A stretch of DNA of 64,000 nucleotides. It comes from Acidovorax sp. NB1 (lineage in GTDB: Bacteria; Pseudomonadota; Gammaproteobacteria; Burkholderiales; Burkholderiaceae_C). A program made the position numbers and the translations under genes. Each line of letters begins with the position of its first letter. Position 1 is the stretch's first letter. A model generated the notes under the pieces. That model was not told where the DNA came from and made no database searches. It worked only from the letters and a program-made list of their open reading frames with translations. Positions 32,765-41,228 of the stretch are shown here, piece after piece. The DNA lies in assembly GCF_005405905.1 (NCBI RefSeq), contig NZ_BJHU01000016.1:1-64000 (forward strand). The letters run 5' to 3'.

Positions 32765-34135
32765 ATGCCGAACGACCAAAAAACCAAGCTGCTGGTGGGC
32801 TGCGCCGCCGGCTTTTCGGGCGACCGCACCGACGCGGCCCTGCCCGTGGTGCAGGCGCTCATCGCCAGCGGCCAGCCTGCGGTGCTCATCTTCGAGACGC
32901 TGGCCGAGCGCACGCTGGCCCTGGCCCAGCTGGCGCGCCGCACCGACCCCGACGCTGGGTATGAGCCGCTGCTGGTGGACCTGCTGCGCCCCGTGCTGGC
33001 GCAGTGCCTGGCCCACGGCGTGCGCATCGTCAGCAACTTTGGCGCGGCCAACCCCCACGGCGCCGCGCGCCGCATCCACGCCCTGGCGGCCGAACTGGGC
33101 CTGGCCCGCCCGCGCATTGCCGTGCTGCAGGGCGACGACCTGAGCGGCGCCGAACACCGCGCGCTGCTGCAGGGTGCACTGGGCAGCGCGATGCCCACCG
33201 AGCCCATCGTCAGCGCCAATGCCTACATCGGCGCGCAGGCCATTGCCGATGCGCTGAGCGCAGGCGCCGACATCGTGGTGTGCGGCCGCGTGGCCGACCC
33301 TTCGCTGGTGCTAGGTCCTGCGCTGGCGCACTACGGCTGGGCGCTGGACGACTGGGACCGGCTGGCCCGCGCCACCATGGCCGGGCACTTGCTGGAATGC
33401 GGCGCGCAGGTGTCGGGCGGCTACTTTGCCGACCCCGGCTACAAAGATGTGGCGGGCCTCGCCCAGCTGGGCTACCCGATTGCTGAGATTGACGCCGACG
33501 GCCACTGCACCATCACCAAGCCCCCTGGCACGGGCGGCTGCATCACCGAACGCACGGTGAAGGAGCAACTGCTGTACGAGCTGCACGACCCGGCCGCTTA
33601 CCTCACGCCCGACGTGGTGGCCGACATCACCACTGCCCGCGTGACCACCGTGGGCCCCGACGCAGTGCGGCTGGAAGGCGTGCAGGGCCACGCGCGGCCC
33701 GCCACGCTCAAGGTCAACGTGTGTTTTGAATCCGGCTGGTTTGCCGAGGGCGAAATCTCCTACGCCGGCCCGCGCGCCGAAGCCCGCGCCCGCCTGGCGG
33801 GCGAGGTGCTGCGCGAGCGCCTGCAGGGCCTGGGCCCGCTGCGCATCGACCTGATTGGTGTGACCAGCATCTTTGGCGACGACACCAGCCGCTGGCTGGA
33901 CGACCCCGCAGCAGGTGATGCTCGCAATGACCCCCGTGACGTGCGCCTGCGCGTGGCCCTGCAGCACCGCGACCACGCCAGCGCCCAGCGCCTGGTGCGC
34001 GAGGTGACCGCGCTCTACACCTGCGGCCCCGCAGGCGGTGGTGGCGTGCGCACGGCGATGCGGCCGCGCCTGGGTACCGTCTCGTGCCTGGTGCCGCGCG
34101 AGGCCGTGTCCGTTTACTTCGAGATGGTGGATTGA
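32765..34135 (+). CDS. AtuA-like (DUF1446) acyclic terpene utilisation family protein
   Basis: The 456-aa protein matches the DUF1446/AtuA N-terminal domain: LLVGCAAGFSGDRTDAALPVV at the start, NFGAANPHGAARRIH, VVCGRVADPSLVLGPALAHYGW, and CGAQVSGGYFADPGYKDV. AtuA proteins are linked to degradation of terpenoid or other branched acids, without a settled reaction. CAGGAGACAA precedes the start. The C-terminal half of the usual two-domain protein is encoded separately by the next gene 11 bases downstream. Confidence 0.85.
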   Translation: MPNDQKTKLLVGCAAGFSGDRTDAALPVVQALIASGQPAVLIFETLAERTLALAQLARRTDPDAGYEPLLVDLLRPVLAQCLAHGVRIVSNFGAANPHGAARRIHALAAELGLARPRIAVLQGDDLSGAEHRALLQGALGSAMPTEPIVSANAYIGAQAIADALSAGADIVVCGRVADPSLVLGPALAHYGWALDDWDRLARATMAGHLLECGAQVSGGYFADPGYKDVAGLAQLGYPIAEIDADGHCTITKPPGTGGCITERTVKEQLLYELHDPAAYLTPDVVADITTARVTTVGPDAVRLEGVQGHARPATLKVNVCFESGWFAEGEISYAGPRAEARARLAGEVLRERLQGLGPLRIDLIGVTSIFGDDTSRWLDDPAAGDARNDPRDVRLRVALQHRDHASAQRLVREVTALYTCGPAGGGGVRTAMRPRLGTVSCLVPREAVSVYFEMVD

Positions 34136-34146
34136 GGACTCAAGCC

Positions 34147-34518
34147 ATGACCACTACAAACCTTACCGTCACTGTTCCCTTGTACCGCCTGGCCCACAGC
34201 CGCACGGGCGACAAAGGCAACCGCTCCAACATCAGCGTCATCGCCTGGCACCCCGTGCTGTGGGATGTGCTGGTCGATCAGGTCACCGAGGCCGCCGTGG
34301 CGCAGCAGTTTGCGCAGCGCCGCCCGCGCCAGGTCACGCGCTACCTGCTGCCGCAACTCCAGGCCATGAACATCGTGCTGGACGACGTGCTCGACGGTGG
34401 CGTGAACGACTCGCTCAACCTCGACAGCCACGGAAAGGCGCTGAGCTATCTGCTGCTCGATATGCCCGTCACTGTGCCCGTCCACCTGGCTGCGCACTTT
34501 GGCGGTCCCACGGCCTAG
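34147..34518 (+). CDS. AtuA-like small domain protein
   Basis: The 123-aa protein begins with the HSRTGDKGNRSNISVIAW pattern and resembles the C-terminal AtuA-like ferredoxin-fold domain that is fused to DUF1446 in many relatives. It should form a complex with the preceding gene product. It sits between the DUF1446 gene and the Bug protein gene, all on one strand with short spacing. Confidence 0.8.
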   Translation: MTTTNLTVTVPLYRLAHSRTGDKGNRSNISVIAWHPVLWDVLVDQVTEAAVAQQFAQRRPRQVTRYLLPQLQAMNIVLDDVLDGGVNDSLNLDSHGKALSYLLLDMPVTVPVHLAAHFGGPTA

Positions 34519-34563
34519 ACCTCCCGTTTCGCTTTTCTATCCATACCAACACCAGGAGACAAC

Positions 34564-35556
34564 ATGACCCCTTCATCCCCCCGCCGCGCTCTGCTCGCCA
34601 CCGCCGTCGCTCTGGCGCTCGGCGCATTGCACGCCCCAACAGCTCTGGCCCAGGCGGCCGGTGGCTACCCCGCCAAGGCCATCACCTTCGTCGTGCCCTT
34701 TGCCGCAGGCAGCGCCACCGACCAGCTGGCACGCGCGCTGGGCCAGTCCATCACCAACGACACCAAGCAGCCCGTGGTCATCGACAACAAGGCGGGTGCC
34801 AGCGGCATGATCGCCGCGTCGGCCGTGGCCAAGTCGGCGGCCGATGGCTACAGCGTGCTCATCACCACCAACACCACACACGCCGCCAACGAGCACTTGT
34901 ACAAAAAACTCTCGTACGACCCCGTGAAGGACTTTGCGCCCGTCACCGGCCTGGGCAAGGGCGGGCAGGTGCTGGTGGTCAACGCCAGCGCGCCGTACAA
35001 AAACGTGGGCGAGCTGCTGGCCTTTGCCAAGAAGAACCCTGGCAAGCTCAGCTTTGGCAGCGGCAGCTCATCGAGCCGCATGGCGGGCGAGATGCTCAAG
35101 CAACTGGCGGGTGTGGACATCCTGCATGTGCCCTACAAGAGCAACCCGCTGGCCATCACCGACCTGCTGGGCGGGCAGATCGATTTGATGATCACCGACA
35201 CCTCCACCGGCGTGCCGCAGGTCAAGGCGGGCAAGCTGAGTGCGCTGGGGTACTCCACGCAAAAGCGCAGCACCCAGCTGCCTGATGTGCCCACCATCGA
35301 CGAAGCCGGTGTAAAGGGCTACGACATGGGCTACTGGTTTGCGGCCTACGTGCCAGCGGGCACGCCCGCGCCTGTGGTGGCGCGCCTCAACGAGCTGCTG
35401 ACCGCCGCCACCAAGAGCGCTGCGGCGAAGAGCTTTTTTGACAATGCGGGCTCCGAAGCCTGGACGACCACACCTGATGAACTCGCCAAGTTCCAGGCTG
35501 CGGAAACCCAGAAGTGGGGCAAGGTGATCAAGGCGGCGGGGATTGAGGCAGAGTAA
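34564..35556 (+). CDS. Bug-family periplasmic binding protein (TTT type)
   Basis: The 330-aa protein has a signal ending PTALAQAA near 31 and the Bug-fold marks YPAKAITFVVPFAAGSATD, NKAGASGMIAASAVA, GSSSSRMAGEMLK and ILHVPYKSNPLAITDL. CAGGAGAC precedes the start. With no TctAB partner nearby it is another orphan Bug protein, probably the receptor for the substrate handled by the AtuA-like genes upstream. Confidence 0.92.
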   Translation: MTPSSPRRALLATAVALALGALHAPTALAQAAGGYPAKAITFVVPFAAGSATDQLARALGQSITNDTKQPVVIDNKAGASGMIAASAVAKSAADGYSVLITTNTTHAANEHLYKKLSYDPVKDFAPVTGLGKGGQVLVVNASAPYKNVGELLAFAKKNPGKLSFGSGSSSSRMAGEMLKQLAGVDILHVPYKSNPLAITDLLGGQIDLMITDTSTGVPQVKAGKLSALGYSTQKRSTQLPDVPTIDEAGVKGYDMGYWFAAYVPAGTPAPVVARLNELLTAATKSAAAKSFFDNAGSEAWTTTPDELAKFQAAETQKWGKVIKAAGIEAE

Positions 35557-35606
35557 GCCACAGGCCCGTTAGCGGCGGTGGGAACACGCGCCACCCCGGT
35601 CTTCAC

Positions 35607-35710
35607 TCCCTCTCCCCTCGTGGGAGAGGGCGGGGGAGAGGGGGCTCCTGCTCTGGGCGCAGCGCCCCATGCTCCCCCTCTCCCCAACCCTCTCCCGCGA
35701 GGGGAGAGGC
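35607..35710. repeat. GGGAGAGGG-type palindromic repeat, copy 1
   Basis: The stretch is two GA/CT-rich hairpins (CCCTCTCCCCT with GGGAGAGGG, then the mirror order) about 40 bases apart. The same unit occurs at 53081-53186. Both are followed within about 30 bases by a copy of the CCATCAAGCGCT family in the same orientation. Confidence 0.8.
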
Positions 35711-35740
35711 AGTGTCCGCGCGCTTTCAAAGGATTCTGAG

Positions 35741-35806
35741 AATCAAGCTAAATGGGCCTCTACCGCCTGATAGGTAAGCGCTGAATGCTATTAAATTTGT
35801 AGTAAT
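35741..35806 (+). repeat. Interspersed repeat, copy D
   Basis: TCAAGCTAAATGGGCCTC, TACCGCCTGATAGGTAAGCG and GCTATTAAATTTGTAGT follow the family order. It lies between the Bug protein gene and a convergent LysR gene. Confidence 0.7.
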
Positions 35807-35826
35807 TCAGCCGAGGCGACCATCCC

Positions 35827-36720
35827 TCACCACGGCACCCCCGCAAACCGCTCCACCAAAAAATCCAGCAACGCCCGCACCGCAGGCGACAAGTGCCTGC
35901 GCGAGGGGTACAGCGCATAGATCGTCATCACCGGCAAGTCCCACTGTGGCAGCACTGTCTGCAGCTCGCCGCTGTGCAGGTAGGGGTTGACCAGATACGT
36001 CGGCTGCATCGCAATGCCGCCGCCCGCCAGCGCCGCGCGCATCAGCGTGGTGGCCTCGTTGGCGCTGAAATGGCCGCTCACGCCCACGCGTTCCACCACG
36101 TCGCCGCGCGTTAGCTGCCACACGCTTTTGCCAAAGTTGGCATAGCTCAGGCAGCGGTGTTGTGCCAGGTCGGCAGGCAACTTCGGCATGCCGTGGGCGG
36201 CCAAGTAGGCGGGTGATGCCACCAGCACCGAATCACACCGCGCCAGCGGCCGGCCGATGAGCAGCGGGTCGGGCTCGGCGCTGATGCGGATGGCCAGGTC
36301 GATGCGCTTTTCGACCAGGTTCAATGATCCTTCGCTCGCGTCCAGGTCAATCTTGAGCTGCGGGTGCTGCGCCAGAAAGTCCGCAATCGCCGCACCCATC
36401 TGCGCAAACGCAAACGACACGCTGCAGGTCAGCCGCAGCTGGCCGCGCAATGCGCCTTCGGTGGTGGTGGCGGTTTCTTCTTCCAGGTCTTGCGATAGCG
36501 CCAGCATTTGCTGGCAGCGGCGCAGCGCGTGTTCGCCCGCGTCGGTCAGCGTCACGCTGCGGGTGGTGCGCTGCAGCAGGCGGGCCTGCAGCCACTGCTC
36601 CATCTCGCCCACATAGCGCGTGACCATGGCACGCGACATATCGAGCTTGTCGGCCGTGGCACTGAAGCTGCCGCTGGTGGCGACTTCGGCAAACACATGC
36701 ATGGCGGTCAGGCGGTCCAT
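35827..36720 (-). CDS. LysR-family transcriptional regulator
   Basis: The 297-aa protein has an HTH (MHVFAEVATSGSFSATADKLDMSR) and a LysR effector domain of the DmlR/CrgA-like branch. It is divergent from the metallo-beta-lactamase-fold gene. A pair of direct repeats at 36734-36798, close to its own start, is the candidate binding site, so it likely regulates itself and the divergent gene. Confidence 0.93.
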   Translation of the reverse strand: MDRLTAMHVFAEVATSGSFSATADKLDMSRAMVTRYVGEMEQWLQARLLQRTTRSVTLTDAGEHALRRCQQMLALSQDLEEETATTTEGALRGQLRLTCSVSFAFAQMGAAIADFLAQHPQLKIDLDASEGSLNLVEKRIDLAIRISAEPDPLLIGRPLARCDSVLVASPAYLAAHGMPKLPADLAQHRCLSYANFGKSVWQLTRGDVVERVGVSGHFSANEATTLMRAALAGGGIAMQPTYLVNPYLHSGELQTVLPQWDLPVMTIYALYPSRRHLSPAVRALLDFLVERFAGVPW

Positions 36721-36733
36721 AGGTGGGTTATTT

Positions 36734-36798
36734 GATCGAATGGTGAAACAAATATGCGCGAATTATCGTGTTTATTAGATCGATTGGTGCAAATAAAC
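36734..36798. promoter_or_regulatory. Pair of direct repeats between divergent LysR and MBL-fold genes
   Basis: GATCGAATGGTGAAACAAAT (36734-36753) and GATCGATTGGTGCAAATAAA (36778-36797) share 15 of 20 positions at the same alignment. The starts are 44 bp apart, about four helical turns, which would place two regulator dimers on one face. Assigning them to the LysR protein is inference. Confidence 0.55.
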
Positions 36799-36845
36799 TT
36801 CATTTCGTTCTCTGCACAACCTCTCTAAACCCAGGAAAAACCACC

Positions 36846-37712
36846 ATGTTCCGCACCACCCTCATCGCCGCCACCCTTGCTGTTGCCTTCACCGGTGCCC
36901 AGGCCGCCCAGCCTCTGCAGGTCAAGGTCTACAACGCCGACGGCAACAGCTTCAACGTCAACTCCACGCTGGTCTATGGCGAGAAAGAGGCCATGGTCAT
37001 CGACGCAGGCTTCACCCGTGCAGACGCGCTGCGCATTGCGGCCAACGTGCTCGACACCGGCAAGGAGCTGAAGACCATTTACGTGAGCCAGGCCGACCCC
37101 GACTACTACTTCGGCGTCGAGACGCTGAAAGAAATCTTCCCCAAGGCCGACGTGGTGACCACGCCCGCCGTGCTGGAGAAGATCAACGCCAAGCTCGCCG
37201 GCAAGATCGCTTTCTGGGGCCCCAAGATGGGCGCCAACGCACCGCGCACGCCCGTGCTGCCCAAGGCCATCAGCGGCAACACGCTGAGCGTGGACGGCCA
37301 GACGGTCGAGATCCGTGGCACCACCGGCCTGCTGGCGCACCGCCCGTATGCGTGGATTCCGTCCATCAAGGCCGTGGTCGGCACCATCGGCGTGTTTGGC
37401 ACCAACACCCATGTGTGGACGGCCGACACCCAGACCGTGGCCGAGCGCAGCGCCTGGGTGGCCCAGCTCGACGAAATGGCTGCCCTGCAGCCCGCACTGG
37501 TCGTGCCCGGCCACATGCCCGCTGGCGGCGCGCTGGATGCTGCCAACATCAGCTACACCAAGGGCTACCTGCAAGCGTTCGAGAAGAACGCCGCCGCCAC
37601 CAAGACCAGCGCCGAACTCATCGATGCGATGAAAAAGGCCTACCCCGCAGCGCCCATGGGCCTGTCGCTGGACATCGGCGCCAAGGTCAACAAGGGCGAG
37701 ATGAAGTGGTAA
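36846..37712 (+). CDS. Secreted metallo-beta-lactamase-fold protein lacking the HxHxDH motif
   Basis: The 288-aa protein has a Sec signal ending TGAQAAQ near 21 and an MBL fold in pattern: VYNADGNSFNVNSTLVYGEKEAMVIDAG, later VVPGHMPAGG. Where the metal-binding HxHxDH should be (81-90) it reads SQADPDYYFG, so the usual zinc ligands are missing. A later His in VPGHMP remains. It may bind a different metal, work without one, or be non-catalytic. The start at 36846 begins the signal peptide; the frame opens earlier at 36768. It leads a possible three-gene run with the next two genes. Confidence 0.8.
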   Translation: MFRTTLIAATLAVAFTGAQAAQPLQVKVYNADGNSFNVNSTLVYGEKEAMVIDAGFTRADALRIAANVLDTGKELKTIYVSQADPDYYFGVETLKEIFPKADVVTTPAVLEKINAKLAGKIAFWGPKMGANAPRTPVLPKAISGNTLSVDGQTVEIRGTTGLLAHRPYAWIPSIKAVVGTIGVFGTNTHVWTADTQTVAERSAWVAQLDEMAALQPALVVPGHMPAGGALDAANISYTKGYLQAFEKNAAATKTSAELIDAMKKAYPAAPMGLSLDIGAKVNKGEMKW

Positions 37713-37748
37713 GGGTTGTCAAACCAAGTTATTGAAAGGAACCAGATC

Positions 37749-38021
37749 GTGACCACGCACCCGCTCCATCCAGTCCTGCAGCACCTGCACGCCGGGCGCT
37801 GGAACGCGGCGCACGATCTGGTGCAGCACGACGGCTCCATGCTCGCAGCCTGGCTGCACGGCATCCTGCACCTGCAAGAGGGCGACCTGGAAGACGCCGA
37901 AAACTGGTACGACCGCGCAGCCCGCCACTTCCGCAGCCGGGGCACGCTGGCCGAAGAAATTGCCGCGTTGGAAGCCGCACTGGCCGCTTCCGAAAGCCCA
38001 GCCTCCCAAGAAAGACCTTGA
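37749..38021 (+). CDS. Small TPR-like hypothetical protein
   Basis: The 90-aa product has a helical repeat-like pattern (HPVLQHLHAGRWNAAHDLV, then LHGILHLQEGDLEDAENWY). GTG at 37749 is chosen because AAAGGA lies at 37735-37740; a TTG at 37716 also opens the frame. It ends three bases before the DsbA-family gene, so the two are almost certainly co-translated, and it follows the MBL-fold gene by 36 bases. Confidence 0.7.
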   Translation: MTTHPLHPVLQHLHAGRWNAAHDLVQHDGSMLAAWLHGILHLQEGDLEDAENWYDRAARHFRSRGTLAEEIAALEAALAASESPASQERP

Positions 38022-38024
38022 TCC

Positions 38025-38687
38025 ATGCCCTCCACGCAAACCGTCACCGTGACCTACCTGTTCGACCCCCTGTGCGGCTGGTGCTATGCCGCCGCACCCG
38101 CGCTCCAGCACCTGCAGGGCGTGGAGGGGATGGATGTGGCCCTCGCGCCCACCGGCCTGTTCGCAGGCGCAGGCGCGCGGCCCATGGACGCGCAATTTGC
38201 CACCTACGCCTGGGCCAACGACCAGCGCATCCAGCAGCTCACCGGCCAGCCCTTCACACAGGCCTACCGCGACCACATCCTGGGCGCTGAGGGCGGCCGT
38301 TTTGACTCCGGCCCCGCCACGCTGGCCCTCACTGCTGTGGCGCAGACGGCGCCTGAGCGCGAGCTGGATGCGTTGCACGCTTTGCAGCACGCCCGCTATG
38401 TGGAGGGCCGCGACAACGCAGACCCCGCCGTGATCGCTGAAGTGCTGCGCGCCCTGGGCCTGCCAGAAGCCGCCGCCCTGGCCTTGGCGCCAGACACCGC
38501 CTTGCGGCGCGCCACCGCCGAACGCACCGCCACCGCCCAGGCCACGCTGCGCGCCGTGGGTGCGCGTGGCGTGCCGCAGCTGGTGGTCACGGGGCAGGGT
38601 GGGGCGCTGCGGCTGCTGGGCGGCGATGCGCTGCTGGGGCCGCGGGAGCAACTGGTAGCGCTGGTGCGCGCTGCGGCTGCGGCCTGA
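38025..38687 (+). CDS. DsbA-family (FrnE-like) thiol oxidoreductase
   Basis: The 220-aa protein has a CGWC active site at 17-20 (FDPLCGWCYAAAP), followed by the helical insert typical of FrnE/2-hydroxychromene-isomerase-like DsbA relatives, and a cis-Pro loop at GARGVPQLVV. There is no signal peptide, so it should be cytoplasmic. It is tightly spaced after the small TPR-like gene. Its partner substrate is unknown. Confidence 0.88.
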   Translation: MPSTQTVTVTYLFDPLCGWCYAAAPALQHLQGVEGMDVALAPTGLFAGAGARPMDAQFATYAWANDQRIQQLTGQPFTQAYRDHILGAEGGRFDSGPATLALTAVAQTAPERELDALHALQHARYVEGRDNADPAVIAEVLRALGLPEAAALALAPDTALRRATAERTATAQATLRAVGARGVPQLVVTGQGGALRLLGGDALLGPREQLVALVRAAAAA

Positions 38688-38721
38688 CTGAGACCAGCTG
38701 CGCTCGATCAAAAGCCGCCCA

Positions 38722-38872
38722 ATGTTCACGCTGAGCTGGCCCCAGCGCGGCGCGAGGCTTCGACAGGCTCAGCCCGAACGGTGAGGGGTGAAGGGCGGTG
38801 AATTCAAAAAATACCGTTCACGCTGAGCTTGTCGAAGCGCCGCACAGGGCATCGACAAGCTCAGTCCCGACA
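38722..38872. repeat. REP-type palindromic cluster (two units)
   Basis: Two inverted units are present. TTCACGCTGAGC with GGCTCAGCCCGAACGG spans 38725-38781. CCGTTCACGCTGAGCTTG with ACAAGCTCAGTCCCGA lies at 38814-38869. The family (TTCGACAAGCTCAGCCCGAAC) is widespread in proteobacterial intergenic DNA. It separates the convergent DsbA-family and MDR genes; no other gene is visible in 38688-38919. Confidence 0.8.
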
Positions 38873-38919
38873 AGTGTGGGTGATGGAGCAAGGTGTCGCG
38901 TGAAAGCGCCCGCTCTGGC

Positions 38920-40062
38920 TCACTCCATCGACGGATCAATCAGCACCTTGGCCCCGGTATTGCGCGGGCCATAGAAGGCGATGGCTTCGGCGCTCAGCGC
39001 CCCTGCCAGCGACACGGTGCGCGCGTAGTGGCTGGCGAACGTGGTCTTCAGCTCGGCCGCCACACGCTGGCGCAGGGCCTGGGTGGCTTCGTCACCAATC
39101 TTCTGCAGGAACGGAAACAGCAGCCACCCGCCCATGCCCCAGGCCATGCCAAAGGTGCGCTGCACTTCGGTCGGGCGCGTGTCCAGGTGGCCGTACAGGT
39201 ACACCTGCTTGTGCACGGCCGAACCGTAGCGGCTGTACTCCTTGGCTGTGCGGTTGATGGCGGCCTCCATGCACTGCAGGATCTGCCCGGCCAGCGTGCC
39301 GCCGCCTGTGGCATCAAACGCGATGGTGGCGCCCGTGGCGGCCAGTGCGTCGGTCAGCTCTGCCATGAAGGTGGGCGCGCTGCTGTCGCACACATGCTGC
39401 GCGCCCAGCCCGCGCAGCAGCGCCGCCTGCTCGGGCTTGCGCACGATGTTGACCAGGCCAATGCCGTCCTTCTGGCAAATCTTGAGCAGCATCTGCCCCA
39501 GGTTGCTGGCCGCAGCGGTGTGCACCAGCGCGGTGTGGCCCTCGCGCTTCATGGCTTCCACCATGCTCAGCGCCGTCAGCGGGTTCACAAAACACGAAGC
39601 ACCCTCGGCCGCCGTGGTGCCGGGCGGCAGCGGCAGGCACTGCGCCGCAGGCATGGCGCGGTATTGCGAATACATGGCGCCGCCAATCACCGCCACCGTG
39701 CGGCCCAGCAGCGCCTGCGCGGCGGGCGATGCACCAGCGGCCACCACCAGGCCCGCGCCTTCGTTGCCCACCGGCATGCTCTGGCCCAGGCGTGCGGCCA
39801 TGCCCGGCATGGCGCGCTCCGGGATGCGGGCCGTGGCCACCGGCCGCTCGGCCGTGCCAGACACCTGCACGGTAGACAAATCGGCCGGGCCCAGCAGCAG
39901 GCCGATGTCCGACGGGTTGATGGGCGCAGCCTGCACCTGGATCAGCACTTCGTCGGGCCCTGGCGTGGGCACGGGCGTGGGCTCCAGGCTGAGCTGCAAG
40001 CGGCCATCTGCGGTGACGAGGGTGCGCAGTTGCAGGGCGGATGTGGGGATGGTGGTGGTCAT
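38920..40062 (-). CDS. Zinc-binding-dehydrogenase-family MDR oxidoreductase
   Basis: The 380-aa protein is an MDR enzyme. The N-terminal half has VQAAPINPSDIGLLLG and PVGNEGAGLVVAAG; the nucleotide-binding half has VHTAAASNLGQMLLKICQ in place of the classic GxGxxG. Length and lack of zinc Cys suggest a quinone-oxidoreductase-like enzyme. The start at 40062 is favoured over 40098. It is followed (in minus-strand order) by the REP cluster and preceded by a LysR gene 197 bases away on the same strand. Confidence 0.85.
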   Translation of the reverse strand: MTTTIPTSALQLRTLVTADGRLQLSLEPTPVPTPGPDEVLIQVQAAPINPSDIGLLLGPADLSTVQVSGTAERPVATARIPERAMPGMAARLGQSMPVGNEGAGLVVAAGASPAAQALLGRTVAVIGGAMYSQYRAMPAAQCLPLPPGTTAAEGASCFVNPLTALSMVEAMKREGHTALVHTAAASNLGQMLLKICQKDGIGLVNIVRKPEQAALLRGLGAQHVCDSSAPTFMAELTDALAATGATIAFDATGGGTLAGQILQCMEAAINRTAKEYSRYGSAVHKQVYLYGHLDTRPTEVQRTFGMAWGMGGWLLFPFLQKIGDEATQALRQRVAAELKTTFASHYARTVSLAGALSAEAIAFYGPRNTGAKVLIDPSME

Positions 40063-40259
40063 GGATGGCTTTCGGTGGGAGGGGAGCGCGCCCTTCATTC
40101 AACGGCGCGGCCTGGTGCGGAGCATTAGAACGTGACTGCGCCGCAAACAGGGTCGCGCAAGTGCCTTGCGGCAGCAGGGTTGCTGTGGGTGATGGCATGG
40201 CACGGGGTCCCAGCTGGGGCTGGTTGGCAGGTCACCGTCAATGCACGATCAACACACCA

Positions 40260-41135
40260 TCAATGTGCTGTCGGCCCCAGCGTGCGCACCATCTGCTCAT
40301 ACATCGCATCCACCGCTGGTGAGCGCTGCGACACCTTGCTGCGCAGCACCGCCACGTGCATGGCATCCAGCGGCGGCAGCTCAAACTCTGCAGGCAGGTT
40401 CTGCAAAATTTGCAGATGGGGCGGCACGCTGCAGCGCGTGAGCACGGCCACGGCCAGCCCGCTTTCGACAGCCGCCAACTGGCCCGCCAGGCTGGAGCTG
40501 TGGTACACGATGCGGTACGCGCGCCGCCGCGCCGCCAGTGCCGACAAGGTGGCCTGCCGCGCCATGCTGGCAGATTCATACACCGCAATGGGCAGCGGGT
40601 CGCGCCGCCACACCTCGTACTGCGCGGCGCCCACCCACACCAGCGGCTCGTCAAACAAGAAATGCCCGCGCTGCGGCTTGTCGCGCGAAATGAGCGCCAG
40701 GTCCAGTTCGCCCTTCACCAGGCGCGGGATCAGCGCGGTGGACTGCTCGCAGGTCAGCTCAATCTCCACCCCCTGGTAGCGGTGCGCAAAGCTGCGCAGC
40801 ACCGGCGTGAGGTAGGCGCTGGCGTAGTCGTCTGGCACGCCCAGCCGCACCCGGCCCGCCAGCCGGGGGCCAAACAGCGCAGCATGCGCCTCGGCCTGCA
40901 GGTCCAGCACACGGCGCGCATACGACAGCAGCTCGGCGCCCGCTGGCGTTACCTCCAGGTGGCGCGGCCCGCGCAGCAGAACGGGGCGGCCCAGGGCCGT
41001 CTCCAGCTTCTTGATCTGCATGCTCACGGCCGACTGCGAGCGGTGCACCAGCGGCGCCGCGCCCGAGAGCGAGCCTGCATCCACCACCGCCACAAAGGCG
41101 CGCAGCCAGTCGATCTGAAAGTCCGGGTAGTTCAT
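40260..41135 (-). CDS. LysR-family transcriptional regulator
   Basis: The 291-aa protein has the LysR HTH (WLRAFVAVVDAGSLSGAAPLVHRSQ) and effector domain. The frame is open far upstream, but ATG 41135 aligns with the normal LysR start (MNYPDFQIDWLRAF). It is divergent from the EamA transporter gene with 93 bases between starts and is the likely regulator of that transporter. Confidence 0.92.
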   Translation of the reverse strand: MNYPDFQIDWLRAFVAVVDAGSLSGAAPLVHRSQSAVSMQIKKLETALGRPVLLRGPRHLEVTPAGAELLSYARRVLDLQAEAHAALFGPRLAGRVRLGVPDDYASAYLTPVLRSFAHRYQGVEIELTCEQSTALIPRLVKGELDLALISRDKPQRGHFLFDEPLVWVGAAQYEVWRRDPLPIAVYESASMARQATLSALAARRRAYRIVYHSSSLAGQLAAVESGLAVAVLTRCSVPPHLQILQNLPAEFELPPLDAMHVAVLRSKVSQRSPAVDAMYEQMVRTLGPTAH

Positions 41136-41228
41136 GGAGCGGCGCCTGCTTATAGATTCGTTAATCGGATGGTATCTGTTCGATTTATCCGTTTTACACC
41201 ATGAACGGAAAGCGGGAGCATCGGCGGC

